Positions 51,776-61,505 of a stretch of DNA of 64,000 nucleotides are shown here, piece after piece. The stretch is from contig NZ_LQOU01000025.1 in the NCBI RefSeq assembly GCF_002102155.1, positions 124,001 through 188,000 of the forward strand. Reading direction: 5' to 3'. Source of the DNA: Mycobacterium europaeum. Its GTDB lineage: Bacteria; Actinomycetota; Actinomycetes; Mycobacteriales; Mycobacteriaceae. The translations under genes were made by a program, and so were the position numbers. Below the pieces are notes generated by a model, which did not search any database, was not told where the DNA came from, and worked only from the letters and a program-made list of their open reading frames with translations. How positions within the stretch are numbered: the stretch's first letter is position 1; every line of letters begins with the position of its first letter.

Positions 51776-51849
51776 CTGGGTATCCAGGGCGGCACGAGCG
51801 GCCCAGGGCCGCCCTGGACGCACACGCAAAGCCCTGAATGCACCCGGGG

Positions 51850-53715
51850 TTACCGCGCGCCGACCACCTCGTCGGCCACCCCCAGGGCCAGCGCCATGAT
51901 CGACACCTGCGGGTTGACCTCCGGGCAGCTCGGCAGGATGGAGGCGTCGGCGACCCATACCCCGTCGGCGCCGCGCAGCCGGCCGGTCTCGTCGACCGGG
52001 CAGTGCTGATCGTCGGCGCCCGCGGCGGCCGTGCCCGTCGGGTGGAAGGCGGCCAGGTGCAACCCTTTCGGGTCGCTGCGCCGCAACGCATCCTGCAGGG
52101 CGGGCAGTGAGGTCACCGTCGCCGCGCCGGGCAAGCCGGTGAGCACCTCGACGGCGCCCGCGGCGAACAGCAGCCGGCCCATGGCCTCGATCGCCGCCAC
52201 CAGCTTGGCGACGTCGGCCGGGGCGATGTGGTAGCGCACCAGTGTCTCGCCGCGGACCGTGGAGACCGCGCCGACACCGCGATCGGCCACCATCGCGCCG
52301 AACGTCGCCACCCGTGGTGCGTTGTCCAGCCAGCCCAGCAGCTCGGCGCCGTAGCCGGGGAACACCATCGAACCCATCCCGGGCGGGGTGGAGGTGGCCT
52401 CGATCAGCACCCCGTGCGATTCGTGCAGCTCGTGAACCGCGGCGCTTTGCAGCACCCCGTGCCAGGCGACCACGTCGTCCTCGAAGCGTCCGGCGAGCAT
52501 CGTCGCCGGATGCAGCGCCAGGTTACGGCCGAGCCGCGGGTGAGCGGCAAAACCACTGCGCCGCAACAATCCCGGTGTTTCGGTGGCACCGGCCGCCACG
52601 ATCACGGTGTCGGCCAGGACGTCCAGGGCCGTGCCGTCGGGCCGGCGGGCGCGCACGCCCCGGGCGCGCCCGTTGCGCTGCAGCACCCGCTCGACGCGGG
52701 CGTGGGAGATGATTCGCGCGCCCGCCGCGCACGCCTCGGGCAGGGCGTTGAGGTGCACGCCGAACTTGGCGTTGCGGGGGCAGCCGATCGCGCACTGGCA
52801 ACACCCTTCGCAGCCCGGCGCGTTGCGCGGAATGGGCGCCGACCGCCAGCCCAGCTTGGCGGCGGCGTCCAGCAGCAGGCGCCCGTTGCGGCCCATGACG
52901 TCCAGCGGCACCGGGGCGACCCGCAGCGTGGCTTCGACGTCGTCGAGGTGCTCGGCCAGCCGGTCGGAATCGGCCAGGGCGAGCCCGAATTCGTCGCGCC
53001 AGCGCCGCTGCACGGCCGGCGGCGGGCGGTAGCACGTGCCGGAGTTCACCACCGTGGTGCCCCCGACCGCCCGGCCGATGGGCAGCACCACCGACGGGCG
53101 TCCGAGGGCGATGGTGGCCCCGGCGCCGCGGTACAACCCGGCGTAGCGGTCGATCGGATGGGTGGTGCGGAAGTCCTCGACCGTCCAGCGGCGCCCCTCC
53201 TCGAGAACGACGACGTCCAGCCCCGCGCGCGCCAGCGTGCGGGCCACCATCGCGCCGCCGGCGCCCGATCCCACGATCACCGCGTCGGCGGTGACGACGG
53301 AGCGGCTCTCGGCCGAGGAGACGATGTTCAGCGCCGCGTCGGGCCGGGCCGGGTCGTGCCGCGTGGCATGCGAAAGCAGTTCGGCCGCATAGGTTTCGGC
53401 CCCGTTGGCGAGCAGCACGATCGCCTTCATCGCCTCGACGGCCGCACCGGCGTCCGGGCTGAGCGCGGCGACCCGCCGCAGCACCCGCTCGCGCCGGTCC
53501 GGGTCGAGCCGCGACAGCGGCCGGCCGGTGGTGGCATAGCTCGCGGCGGACAGCGCGAGCAGCCCGGTGCGCATCGCCACGCGCGATGTCGTCGGCAACT
53601 GTCGCAGGTAGCGCTCCACGCGCTGCGTCAGTTCGGGTGCGGCCGGCCCGCCGTACTCCTCGGGCAGCAGCGCGGTGCCGAACGAGGCGGTTGCCCGGCC
53701 GGCGAGACGGCTCAC
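51850..53715 (-). CDS. GMC-family FAD oxidoreductase (Rv0492c-like)
   Basis: A 621-residue flavoprotein. The FAD motif VIVGSGAGGAMVARTLARAG lies near residue 140, GRAVGGTTVVNSGTCYRPP near 240 and the C-terminal HPTGTAAAGADDQHCPVDE with the active-site His. A Cys cluster, CEGCCQCAIGCP (Cys302-Cys312), resembles the CxGCxxCxxGC seen in ChoD-like GMC enzymes. The N-terminal 130 residues are helical. It probably oxidises an alcohol or sterol. The GTG at 53715 overlaps the gene before it by 4 bp. Confidence 0.9.
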   Translation of the reverse strand: MSRLAGRATASFGTALLPEEYGGPAAPELTQRVERYLRQLPTTSRVAMRTGLLALSAASYATTGRPLSRLDPDRRERVLRRVAALSPDAGAAVEAMKAIVLLANGAETYAAELLSHATRHDPARPDAALNIVSSAESRSVVTADAVIVGSGAGGAMVARTLARAGLDVVVLEEGRRWTVEDFRTTHPIDRYAGLYRGAGATIALGRPSVVLPIGRAVGGTTVVNSGTCYRPPPAVQRRWRDEFGLALADSDRLAEHLDDVEATLRVAPVPLDVMGRNGRLLLDAAAKLGWRSAPIPRNAPGCEGCCQCAIGCPRNAKFGVHLNALPEACAAGARIISHARVERVLQRNGRARGVRARRPDGTALDVLADTVIVAAGATETPGLLRRSGFAAHPRLGRNLALHPATMLAGRFEDDVVAWHGVLQSAAVHELHESHGVLIEATSTPPGMGSMVFPGYGAELLGWLDNAPRVATFGAMVADRGVGAVSTVRGETLVRYHIAPADVAKLVAAIEAMGRLLFAAGAVEVLTGLPGAATVTSLPALQDALRRSDPKGLHLAAFHPTGTAAAGADDQHCPVDETGRLRGADGVWVADASILPSCPEVNPQVSIMALALGVADEVVGAR

Positions 53716-54041
53716 AGCAGGCGCCCGAGGCGGCGGCCCATCTTGATGAAGAAGGGATAGGTGGCGAAAATGGCCCCCGCGGCGGCGTGCATCGGCCAGT
53801 CGAGCTGTTCGGTCTGCACGCTGAAAACCCCGCTGTTCCACATGAAGTCGCGGCCGTTGCGGGCGCGGAAGGGCCGCCACAGCAGGCCCAGGCCCGGCAC
53901 GTTGTTGTAGAGCCCGAACGACCCGCCGAAGAAGACGCCCAGTGTGGCGGCCTCGGCGACGTCGCGCCGGTCGGCGGGCAGCCGCCGCTCGATCAGCACG
54001 CCGGAGGCGAACAGCAGTGGTGGGTCGAGCAGAAAGCTCAT
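53712..54041 (-). CDS. Small membrane-associated protein (Rv0492A-like)
   Basis: A 109-residue protein with PPLLFASGVLIERRLPADRRD, a Gly-rich GVFFGGSFGLYNN and a later hydrophobic stretch, DWPMHAAAGAIFATYPFFIK. It overlaps the genes on both sides by 4 bp. The tight coupling suggests a subunit or membrane anchor for the GMC oxidoreductase. It is known to me only as a hypothetical protein. Confidence 0.8.
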   Translation of the reverse strand: MSFLLDPPLLFASGVLIERRLPADRRDVAEAATLGVFFGGSFGLYNNVPGLGLLWRPFRARNGRDFMWNSGVFSVQTEQLDWPMHAAAGAIFATYPFFIKMGRRLGRLL

Positions 54042-54994
54042 GTCGGAATCCTCTCGTTGACGGCGGGTGCGGCGCTGCCGCGCAGGCCCACCTCGGCGTG
54101 CCCGGTGCCCAGCACCGACCACCGGCGGTCGTCGATCTCGAGGTGGATGTCGGCCTGTTCGGTGTTCGTGCACACCGCTTTGCCACCGTCGGGATCGGTG
54201 TATTGCAGGCTCACGCACCGTTCCGGCGGCTGGTCGATCCGGATGAGCACCCGGCGACCGCCGATGCGTCCCTCCAGTTGCCAGTGCGCCACGTCGAGCG
54301 TCGTTCGCATCCGCAGCGACGGTAAAGGGCCTGCGGGCCAATCCTTTCCGTCGATCCGGAACCGGACGAACGCCATCGGCGCCAACCTGCGCAGCCCGGG
54401 CTTGTGCGAGACCGCGGTGACGGCCTCCATGACGTCGCCATTGCCGAGGTCGGCGTGGACCCAGCCCCAGCGTTTGGCGTTGCCGTGCCCGTAGATGTGC
54501 GCGACGCCGCCGCGCCACCCCTCGAGGCGCAAGGCGGTGTCGGCGACGGTCAACGAGCCGGTGAAGTCGGCGGTGGGGGCGACGACGACTTGGGCGCCCG
54601 GCAGCAGTTCGCGCTCCCAGGCCGCGCGGGGAAAGGTCCACAGCGGCGCGCCCGCGTCCGTCCACGACAGCTCCCAGGCCATGGATCCGGCGCGTCCCTC
54701 GAGCCGCATCTCGCCCGCCCGCACCCCCGCGGCGTCGAACCACCACGGGCCGGTCGCCGGCCGGGTGGGCACGGGCCCGAACCGCTCGGTGCGGGGCGGG
54801 CCGTCGGGGGCGAACCAGGTGGCCCAGCCGTGCGCGTAGGGGTCACCGCCGCCCGCGATCGGGGCCACCGTCTCGCAGTGCACCCACAGCCCGGCGCGTG
54901 TCTTGGGGTCCGACAGCGTGGCGTACCAGACCTCCAGCCGGCCGGCCGTGCCGCGCCAGCGTGGCGTCACCGCCGACCGCGTGTCGCCGTCCAT
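54038..54994 (-). CDS. Hypothetical protein of the GMC cluster (Rv0493c-like)
   Basis: A 318-residue, beta-rich protein with many Trp and Gly residues ([50 protein letters not shown]). The pattern of two beta sandwiches recalls the hydroxyneurosporene-synthase/AttH-like lipocalin fold (CrtC), which is inferred, not proven. The ATG at 54994 follows an ideal AGGTGA site (54998-55003 on the other strand). It leads the three-gene overlapping run and diverges from fadR by 42 bp. Confidence 0.82.
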   Translation of the reverse strand: MDGDTRSAVTPRWRGTAGRLEVWYATLSDPKTRAGLWVHCETVAPIAGGGDPYAHGWATWFAPDGPPRTERFGPVPTRPATGPWWFDAAGVRAGEMRLEGRAGSMAWELSWTDAGAPLWTFPRAAWERELLPGAQVVVAPTADFTGSLTVADTALRLEGWRGGVAHIYGHGNAKRWGWVHADLGNGDVMEAVTAVSHKPGLRRLAPMAFVRFRIDGKDWPAGPLPSLRMRTTLDVAHWQLEGRIGGRRVLIRIDQPPERCVSLQYTDPDGGKAVCTNTEQADIHLEIDDRRWSVLGTGHAEVGLRGSAAPAVNERIPT

Positions 54995-55018
54995 CGCTCA
55001 CCTCCCGTCAGTTCGTCC

Positions 55019-55038
55019 ACTATATTGGTTGAGCCAAT
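55019..55038. promoter_or_regulatory. FadR-type operator with overlapping divergent promoters
   Basis: ATTGG-TTGAG-CCAAT (55024-55038) has perfect 5-bp arms and overlaps the fadR ATG. TATATT (55021-55026) serves as a likely -10 box rightward and TATAGT (55019-55024, read leftward) for the Rv0493c-like gene. One bound dimer could control both directions. Confidence 0.55.
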
Positions 55039-55759
55039 GAACCAGTCAAGTCCGCTGCGTCCGCCCGACCGCCAGCGCGTCGATGAACAGATCGCCGCGT
55101 CCATCGCCGACGCCATCCTCGACGGGGCGTTTCCGCCGGGCTCCGCCCTACCGCCCGAGCGCGACCTGGCCGAACATCTCGGCGTCAACCGCACGTCGCT
55201 GCGGCAGGGCCTGGCCCGGCTGCAGCAGATGGGCCTGATCGAGGCCCGGCACGGCAGTGGCAACGTGGTCGCGGACCCACAGGCGCTCACCCACCCCGCG
55301 GTGGTCGAGGCGCTGGTCCGCAGGCTGGGGCCGGAGTTCCTGGTGGAGCTGTTCGAGATCCGGGCCGCCCTGGGCCCGCTGATCGGGCGGTCTGCCGCGC
55401 GACGCGGCACCCCCGAGGACGCGGAGGCCCTGCGCGGCGCATTGGCCGCGGTCCGGGAGGCCGACAGCGCGGCGGCGCGCCAGGCTGCCGACCTCGCCTA
55501 CTTCCGGGTCCTGATCCAGCAGAGCCGCAACCGGGCCCTGGCGTTGCTGTACCGCTGGGTCGAGCACGCCTTCGGCGGCCGCGAGCACGAGCTCACCGCC
55601 GCCTACGACGACGCCGCCCCCGTGGTGGCCGGGCTGGCTGCGATCACCGACGCCGTCCTGGCGGGCGACGAGACCGCGGCCGCCGCCGCGGTCGAGGACT
55701 ACCTGGGCGCGAGTGCGCAGCGAATGGTGTTGTCGTACAACAAGAACCAAGCGACCTGA
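55037..55759 (+). CDS. fadR: GntR/FadR-family regulator (Rv0494-like)
   Basis: A 240-residue regulator. N-terminal winged HTH with [50 protein letters not shown], then a FadR-like helical acyl-binding domain. Rv0494 in M. tuberculosis is described as a starvation-induced, lipid-responsive FadR regulator that binds its own promoter. The ATG at 55037 is inside the palindrome, so the mRNA has a very short leader. It diverges from the GMC cluster, its likely target. Confidence 0.9.
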   Translation: MNQSSPLRPPDRQRVDEQIAASIADAILDGAFPPGSALPPERDLAEHLGVNRTSLRQGLARLQQMGLIEARHGSGNVVADPQALTHPAVVEALVRRLGPEFLVELFEIRAALGPLIGRSAARRGTPEDAEALRGALAAVREADSAAARQAADLAYFRVLIQQSRNRALALLYRWVEHAFGGREHELTAAYDDAAPVVAGLAAITDAVLAGDETAAAAAVEDYLGASAQRMVLSYNKNQAT

Positions 55760-55763
55760 CGGG

Positions 55764-56549
55764 CTATTCGGCGAGGCGGGTGGCCGGGTGCACCGCGACC
55801 AGGCCCAGCTTGCTGCGCCGCTTGCACATCGCCGCCAGCTCGGCATACGCCTTCGTGCCGAGCAGCTCGGTCAGCTCGTCGGCCATGCTCTCCCAGACCT
55901 GCGTGGCCCCGACATGCGCGCCCGGGTCGCCGGTGCAATACCAGTGCAGGTCGGCGCCCCCGGAACCCCAACCTCGGCGGTCGTATTCGGTGACCCAGGT
56001 CTTGAGGATCTCGGTGCCGTCGGGCCGTGTCACCCATTCCTGGCTGCGCCGGATCGGCAACTGCCAGCAGACGTCGGGCTTCATGGTCAGCGGGGCGACG
56101 CCCAGCTTGAGGGCCTTGCTGTGCAGCGCGCACCCGACGCCGCCGGGAAAGCCGGGCCGGTTCAAGAAGATGCAGGCGTCCTTGTGCTTGCGGGTACGGT
56201 ATTGGGGCTGTCCGTCGTGCTCGTCGAGCTCCAGGTATCCCTTGCGGCCCAAGCCCTTTTCGCGGAATTGCCAGTCTTCGTCGGTCAGCTGCTGCACGGC
56301 GTCGTCGAGCCGCGCGCGGTCGTCGTCGTCGGACAGGAACGCCCCGTGCGAGCAGCACCCGTCATCCGGGCGGCCGGCCACCGTGCCGTGGCAGGCGGGC
56401 GTGCCGAACACGCATGTCCAGCGGGACAGCAACCAGGTCAGGTCGGCCGCGATCAGGTGCTCGGGATTGTCCGGGTCGTAGAACTCCACCCACTCCCGGG
56501 CGAAGTCCAGTTCGACCTCGTGTCCCGGCTCCGGGTACGAATTCGCCAC
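55764..56549 (-). CDS. Cys-rich conserved protein (Rv0495c-like)
   Basis: A 261-residue protein with nine cysteines in four groups: [44 protein letters not shown] and DVCWQLPI, then HWYCTGD and AMCKRR. The spacing recalls CxxC...CC clusters of the YkgJ/DUF3109 type that bind metal or Fe-S, but I cannot place it firmly. The M. tuberculosis orthologue has been linked to redox balance (recollection, not certain). It is convergent with fadR, with 4 bp between the stops. Confidence 0.82.
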   Translation of the reverse strand: MANSYPEPGHEVELDFAREWVEFYDPDNPEHLIAADLTWLLSRWTCVFGTPACHGTVAGRPDDGCCSHGAFLSDDDDRARLDDAVQQLTDEDWQFREKGLGRKGYLELDEHDGQPQYRTRKHKDACIFLNRPGFPGGVGCALHSKALKLGVAPLTMKPDVCWQLPIRRSQEWVTRPDGTEILKTWVTEYDRRGWGSGGADLHWYCTGDPGAHVGATQVWESMADELTELLGTKAYAELAAMCKRRSKLGLVAVHPATRLAE

Positions 56550-56633
56550 GGGTCCACGTTAGACGACGATTCCGGCCGTTCGGCCCGCTGACACTCGGGT
56601 CCCGGCGGTGCGAGATCGGCGAACGACCCAGCG

Positions 56634-56769
56634 GCCCGCAAGAGGTTGAATTGTCGTGCTCCTCAGCGGGCCGCAACGCGGCCCGCATCGTCGCCCGCAA
56701 GGTTAAATTGTCGTGCTCCTCAGCGGGCCGCAACGCGGCCCGCATCGTCGCCCGACTAGGTTGTTTGGC
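56634..56769 (+). repeat. Tandem 57-59-bp hairpin repeat before ppx
   Basis: Unit 1 (56634-56692) and unit 2 (56693-56749) begin GCCCGCAAG and share TTGTCGTGCTCCTCAGCGGG and the perfect hairpin GCGGGCCGC-AAC-GCGGCCCGC (56666-56686 and 56723-56743). They differ only near the start (AGAGGTTGAA versus AGGTTAAA). A decayed third unit (56750-56769, GCCCGACTAGGTTGTTTGGC) runs up to the GTG of ppx, so the array supplies the ppx leader. Confidence 0.9.
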
Positions 56770-57786
56770 GTGCGATTGGGCGTGCTGGACGTGGGCAGCA
56801 ACACGGTTCACCTGCTGGTGGTTGATGCGCACCGTGGTGGGCACCCCACGCCCATGAGTTCGACGAAGGCGACGCTGCGGCTGGCCGAGTCGATCGACAG
56901 CTCCGGCAAGATCACCAAGCGGGGCGCGGAGAAGCTGATCTCCACGATCGACGAGTTCGCCAAGATCGCCGACAGCTCGGGCTGTGCCGAGCTGATGGCG
57001 TTTGCCACGTCCGCGCTGCGCGACGCGGTGAACTCCGAGGAGGTGCTCACCCGGGTCCGCAAAGAGACCGGCGTCGAGCTGGAGGCGCTGAGCGGGGTCG
57101 ACGAGTCCCGGCTGACTTTTCTGGCCGTGCGCCGGTGGTACGGGTGGAGTGCCGGTCGGATCATCAACCTCGACATCGGCGGCGGCTCGCTGGAGATGTC
57201 CAGCGGGGTCGACGAGGAGCCGGAGGTGGCGTTGTCGCTGCCGCTGGGCGCCGGCCGGCTGACCCGCGAGTGGCTGCCCGACGACCCGCCCGGCCGGCGC
57301 CGGGTCGGCATGCTGCGGGATTGGCTGGACGCCGAGCTCGCCGATTCCGCCGTCACCGTGCTCGAAGCCGGCGCACCCGACCTGGCGGTGGCGACGTCGA
57401 AGACGTTCCGCTCGCTGGCCAGGCTCACCGGCGCGGCGCCGTCGGCCGCCGGACCGCGGGTGAAAAGGACGCTCACAGCAAACGGCCTCAGGCAACTCAT
57501 ATCTTTCATCTCTAGGATGACGACCGCCGACCGGGCAGAGCTGGAAGGGGTGAGCGCCGAGCGGGCGCCGCAGATCGTGGCGGGTGCGTTGGTGGCGGAG
57601 GCGAGTATGCGAGCGCTGGCGATTGAATCGGTGGATATCTGCCCGTGGGCGTTACGGGAGGGTCTCATCTTGCGCAAACTCGACAGCGAAGCCGACGGAA
57701 CGCCCCTCATGAATCGATCCGTGCGCGATGCTGGAGGCCAGGCAGGTGATCGGGACGGCAACCGATCGAGAGGCGACAAAGCATGA
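56770..57786 (+). CDS. ppx: Exopolyphosphatase/pppGpp phosphatase (Ppx/GppA, Rv0496-like)
   Basis: A 338-residue actin-like-fold phosphatase with phosphate-binding loops [12 protein letters not shown] (start) and [11 protein letters not shown] (residues near 130), plus VATSKTFRS. In M. tuberculosis Rv0496 (PPX1) hydrolyses short-chain polyphosphate. The GTG at 56770 was chosen because the actin-fold loop must start the protein; the longer frame upstream only translates the repeats. Its stop overlaps the membrane-protein gene by 4 bp (ATGA). Confidence 0.93.
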   Translation: MRLGVLDVGSNTVHLLVVDAHRGGHPTPMSSTKATLRLAESIDSSGKITKRGAEKLISTIDEFAKIADSSGCAELMAFATSALRDAVNSEEVLTRVRKETGVELEALSGVDESRLTFLAVRRWYGWSAGRIINLDIGGGSLEMSSGVDEEPEVALSLPLGAGRLTREWLPDDPPGRRRVGMLRDWLDAELADSAVTVLEAGAPDLAVATSKTFRSLARLTGAAPSAAGPRVKRTLTANGLRQLISFISRMTTADRAELEGVSAERAPQIVAGALVAEASMRALAIESVDICPWALREGLILRKLDSEADGTPLMNRSVRDAGGQAGDRDGNRSRGDKA

Positions 57787-58736
57787 CCGGACCACATTCC
57801 GAGACCGAGAGCCCCGGCACTCGGCCTATCTCGGTGGCCGAACTTCTGGCCAAGAACGGAACCATCGGCGCCCCGGCGGTCACCCGGCGGCGGCGCCGCC
57901 GCCGCGGCGATAGCGACGCGGTGACCGTCGCCGAGCTGACCGGGGAGATCCCGGTCATCCGCGACGACCACGAGGACCCGCGCACGGCCGGGCGGACCAG
58001 CGCAGAACCGGTGGCCGAGGAGCGCGTCGCCGAGCCGGCCGCGCCCGAGCGGCAAAGCGAAGGCAAGCCCGCCACCTATTGGTCGCAGCCGGAGCCGCGC
58101 TGGCCCAAGTCGCCCGCACAGCCGAAGACGGCCACGGGGCCGGAGCGCAGCGCCTACCCGCGCCCGCTGAGCCATGGCGAGGCCGGGGACAGCAACGGCG
58201 CCGGCCGATCCGGCGCCGAGGGCATGAATCCCGACCCGCTGGACCACTACACCGACCTGCCGGTGGACGTGATGGATTCGGAGGTGCGCGACGCCGAACC
58301 CGCGCTGGAGGACTCCGCATACGTCCGCTCCTTCCTGCGGACCGAGACCGACGAGGTCGAAGAGGACGCCGACCCGCTGGCCGCCGGGTTCTTACCGCAC
58401 GAGGAGCGCGAGGAGGACCACTTCGGGGACGAGGCCGGGCGGGCCGCCGACGTTCACCCGGCGGGCCGGCTCGAGGCGCTGTGGCGCGGCAGCCTGGTGG
58501 TGTTCCAGTCCATCCTGGCCGTCGCCTTCGGCGCCGGATTGTTCGTCGCCTTCGACGAGCTGTGGCGCTGGAACAGGATCGTGGCGTTGGTGCTCTCGGT
58601 GCTGGTCATCCTCGGCCTGGTGGTCGGGGTCCGGGTGGTGCGCAAGACCGAGGACATCGCGAGCACGTTGATCGCCGTCGCGGTGGGGGCACTGATCACC
58701 CTGGGCCCCCTGGCGCTGTCGTTGCAGTCGGGCTAG
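57783..58736 (+). CDS. Membrane protein with long acidic N-terminal region (Rv0497-like)
   Basis: A 317-residue protein. The first 220 residues are hydrophilic and low-complexity with an Arg patch ([10 protein letters not shown]) near residue 35. Three hydrophobic segments close it: [44 protein letters not shown] and [21 protein letters not shown]. It overlaps ppx by 4 bp, so the two are made together; a link to polyphosphate signalling is only suggested by position. Function unknown. Confidence 0.85.
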   Translation: MTGPHSETESPGTRPISVAELLAKNGTIGAPAVTRRRRRRRGDSDAVTVAELTGEIPVIRDDHEDPRTAGRTSAEPVAEERVAEPAAPERQSEGKPATYWSQPEPRWPKSPAQPKTATGPERSAYPRPLSHGEAGDSNGAGRSGAEGMNPDPLDHYTDLPVDVMDSEVRDAEPALEDSAYVRSFLRTETDEVEEDADPLAAGFLPHEEREEDHFGDEAGRAADVHPAGRLEALWRGSLVVFQSILAVAFGAGLFVAFDELWRWNRIVALVLSVLVILGLVVGVRVVRKTEDIASTLIAVAVGALITLGPLALSLQSG

Positions 58737-58760
58737 GCGGACCCGGAACCCCACAGACCG

Positions 58761-59603
58761 TTGCGCCCAGCTATCAAAGTCGGACTCTCCACGGCTTCGG
58801 TGTACCCGTTGCGGGCCGAGGCCGCGTTCGAGTACGCGGCCAGGCTGGGTTACGACGGCGTCGAGCTGATGGTGTGGGCCGAGTCGGTCAGTCAGGACAT
58901 CGACGCCATCGCCAAACTGTCCCGGCGCTACCGCGTGCCGGTGTTGTCCGTGCACGCCCCCTGCCTGCTGATCTCGCAGCGGGTGTGGGGAGCCAACCCG
59001 ATCCCCAAGCTGGACCGCAGTGTGCGCGCCGCCGAACAACTGGGCGCGCAGACCGTCGTCGTGCACCCGCCGTTTCGCTGGCAGCGGCGCTATGCCGAGG
59101 GGTTCAGCGACCAGGTCGCCGCGCTGGAAGCGTCGAGCGACGTGATGATCGCGGTGGAGAACATGTTCCCGTTCCGGGCCGACCGGTTTTTCGGGTCGGG
59201 CCAGTCACGCGAGCGGATGCGCCGGCGTGGCGGCGGCCCCGGCCCGGCGATCTCGGCGTTCGCGCCCTCCTACGACCCGCTGGACGGCAACCACGCGCAC
59301 TACACGCTGGACCTGTCGCACACCTCGACCGCGGGCAGCGACTCGCTGGAGATGGCGCAACGGATGGCGGACGGGCTGGTCCACCTGCACCTGTGCGACG
59401 GCAGCGGCCTGCCCGCCGACGAACACCTGGTGCCGGGGCGCGGCACGCAGCCCACCGCCGAGGTGTGCCAGCTGCTGGCCGGCAGCCACTTCGCCGGCCA
59501 CGTCATTCTGGAGGTGTCGACGTCCAGCGCGCGTTCAGCCAACGAGCGCGAGGGCATGCTCGCCGAGTCGTTGCAGTTCGCCCGCACGCACCTGCTGCGC
59601 TGA
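58761..59603 (+). CDS. Xylose-isomerase-like TIM-barrel protein (Rv0498-like)
   Basis: A 280-residue AP endonuclease family 2/sugar-isomerase-like barrel: KVGLSTASVYPLRAEAAFEYAARLGYDGVELMV, the metal-ligand patterns LSVHAPCL, VVVHPPFRW, IAVENMFP and LDLSHTS, HLHLCDG. Such proteins are sugar-phosphate isomerases or epimerases; the substrate here is unknown. The TTG at 58761 is the only start that includes the first strand. Transcription likely continues from ppx. Confidence 0.85.
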   Translation: MRPAIKVGLSTASVYPLRAEAAFEYAARLGYDGVELMVWAESVSQDIDAIAKLSRRYRVPVLSVHAPCLLISQRVWGANPIPKLDRSVRAAEQLGAQTVVVHPPFRWQRRYAEGFSDQVAALEASSDVMIAVENMFPFRADRFFGSGQSRERMRRRGGGPGPAISAFAPSYDPLDGNHAHYTLDLSHTSTAGSDSLEMAQRMADGLVHLHLCDGSGLPADEHLVPGRGTQPTAEVCQLLAGSHFAGHVILEVSTSSARSANEREGMLAESLQFARTHLLR

Positions 59604-59619
59604 TCAGATCCAGGAGACC

Positions 59620-60462
59620 ATGAACGCGTTATTCACCACCGCGATGGCGTTGCGGGAGGTCGGTCCCGGCGTCTTCGAAGGCGAGCTGAACAAGCACTGG
59701 ACCATCGGACCCAAGGTGCACGGCGGCGCGATGCTGGCGCTGTGCGCCAAAGCGGCCCGCACAGCCTGCGGCGGGCAATCGTCCGGCCTGGAACGGGTCC
59801 TGGAACCGGTCGCGGTGTCGGCCAGCTTCCTGTGGGCGCCCGATCCGGGACCGATGCGGCTGGTGACCTCGATCCGCAAGCGGGGCCGCCGGATCAGCGT
59901 CGTCGACGTCGAGCTCACCCAGGGCGACCGGACGGCGGTGCACGCGGTGGTCAACCTCGGCGAGCCGGAGCACTTCCCGCCCGATGGCGAAGCCAAGCCG
60001 CTGCTGTCGGCCAACCCGGTGGTGGGCCTGATGGCGCCAGAGCCCCCCGACGACATCGCGCCGATCGGGCCCGGCCACCCGCTGGCCGGCCTGGTGCACC
60101 TGGGCGAAGGGTGCGACGTGCGACCGGTGCTGTCCAGCCTGGAGCCGCCCGCCGACGGCGGCCCGCCGGTGATCCAGATGTGGGCGCGCCCGCGCGGAGT
60201 GGCGCCGGACGGGTTGTTCGCGCTCATGTGCGGGGATCTGTCGGCGCCGGTGACCTTCGCGGTGGAGCGCACCGGCTGGGCGCCCACCATCCAGCTGACC
60301 GCCTTCCTGCGCGGCCTGCCCGCCGACGGGTGGCTGCGAATCACCGCGACGTGCACGGAGATCGGCCACGACTGGTTCGACGAGGACCACACCGTGGTCG
60401 ACAGTCTGGGCCGCTTGGTGGTGCAGGCCCGCCAGCTGGCGTTGGTCCCTGCCGCCGGGTAG
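59620..60462 (+). CDS. Acyl-CoA thioesterase-like double hot-dog protein (Rv0499-like)
   Basis: A 280-residue protein with two hot-dog halves: FEGELNKHWTIGPKVHGGAMLALCAKAA at the start (TesB/Acot8-like) and a second with DGLFALMCGDLSAPVTFAVERTG. LTTAHAV-type strand patterns (DVELTQGDRTAVHAVVNLGE) follow. It should hydrolyse acyl-CoA. The ATG at 59620 has AGGAG three bases upstream, a short spacing. It follows the isomerase-like gene by 16 bp. Confidence 0.85.
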   Translation: MNALFTTAMALREVGPGVFEGELNKHWTIGPKVHGGAMLALCAKAARTACGGQSSGLERVLEPVAVSASFLWAPDPGPMRLVTSIRKRGRRISVVDVELTQGDRTAVHAVVNLGEPEHFPPDGEAKPLLSANPVVGLMAPEPPDDIAPIGPGHPLAGLVHLGEGCDVRPVLSSLEPPADGGPPVIQMWARPRGVAPDGLFALMCGDLSAPVTFAVERTGWAPTIQLTAFLRGLPADGWLRITATCTEIGHDWFDEDHTVVDSLGRLVVQARQLALVPAAG

Positions 60463-60477
60463 CCGCCGCTGTCTGCG

Positions 60478-61365
60478 ATGCTGTCGGGCATGGCAAGAAT
60501 CGCGATCGTCGGTGGCGGCAGCATCGGGGAGGCTCTGCTGTCGGGTCTGCTGCGGGCCGGTCGGCAGGTCAAGGACCTGGTGGTGGCCGAGCGGGTGCCG
60601 GAGCGCGCCGAGTATCTGGCCGCCACCTACTCCGTGTTGGTCACCTCGGTGGCCGACGCGGTGGAGAACGCGTCGTTCGTGGTGGTCGCTGTGAAGCCCG
60701 CTGACGTCGAGCCGGTGATGGCCGAGCTGGCCCGGGTGGCCGCGGCGTCGGCGAGCGACAGCGCCGAGCAGGTCTTCGTGACGGTGGCGGCGGGGATCAG
60801 CATCTCGTATTTCGAGTCCAGGCTGCCCGCCGGCACGCCGGTGGTCCGGGCGATGCCGAACGCGGCGGCGCTGGTGGGCGCCGGGGTGACCGCGCTGGCC
60901 AAGGGCCGGTTCGTCACGGCCCCGCAGCTCGAGGGGGTCTCGGCCCTGTTCGACTCGGTCGGTGGGGTGCTGACGGTGCCGGAAGCCCAAATGGACGCCG
61001 TCACCGCCCTCTCGGGATCCGGGCCGGCGTATTTCTTCCTGATGGTCGAGGCCCTGGTGGACGCCGGGGTCGCGGCCGGGCTGAGTCGTGAGGTGGCGAC
61101 CGACCTGACGGCGCAGACGATGGCCGGCTCGGCCGCCATGCTGCTGGAACGGATGGACGCCGAGCGGCGGCCGGGCGAAGGGGAGGCGCCGGGGTTGCGC
61201 GTCGACGCCACCCCGACGCAGCTGCGCGCAACGATCACCTCGCCCGGCGGCACCACTGCCGCGGGGCTTCGCGAACTGGAACGGGGCGGCCTGCGGGCGG
61301 CCGTCGACGCGGCGGTCCAGGCCGCCAAAACGCGCTCTGAGCAGCTAAGAATTACATCGGAGTAA
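60478..61365 (+). CDS. proC: Pyrroline-5-carboxylate reductase
   Basis: A 295-residue enzyme that makes proline from pyrroline-5-carboxylate with NAD(P)H. It shows IAIVGGGSIGEALLSGLL at the N-terminus, VVAVKPADVE, RAMPNAAALVGAG and the C-terminal SGSGPAYFFLMVEALVDAGV and TSPGGTTAAGL motifs. The ATG at 60478 (MLSGMARIAIV) corresponds to the M. tuberculosis annotation; an ATG at 60490 would start at MARIAIV. It lies 15 bp after the thioesterase-like gene. Confidence 0.97.
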   Translation: MLSGMARIAIVGGGSIGEALLSGLLRAGRQVKDLVVAERVPERAEYLAATYSVLVTSVADAVENASFVVVAVKPADVEPVMAELARVAAASASDSAEQVFVTVAAGISISYFESRLPAGTPVVRAMPNAAALVGAGVTALAKGRFVTAPQLEGVSALFDSVGGVLTVPEAQMDAVTALSGSGPAYFFLMVEALVDAGVAAGLSREVATDLTAQTMAGSAAMLLERMDAERRPGEGEAPGLRVDATPTQLRATITSPGGTTAAGLRELERGGLRAAVDAAVQAAKTRSEQLRITSE

Positions 61366-61505
61366 TCCAAGAAATTTGAACTGATTGTCCCCCACCAGTA
61401 CCAGTAACCCCATTAGTCCCGCTATTCTCCTCTTTGTATGCACGTGTGGGTGCCAGCGGAGGGGAAGCCGCTGGCATTGCGCGGGCCTGACACGATTGGG
61501 TTGCG

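Noticed and set aside
51850..54186. A 778-residue version of the GMC oxidoreductase
   Set aside because: The extra N-terminal residues read through the overlapping small gene in another frame; the GTG at 53715 fits the family.
56634..56769. CRISPR array before ppx
   Set aside because: The units are contiguous, about 58 bp, without unique spacers, and no cas genes are near; they are tandem hairpin repeats.
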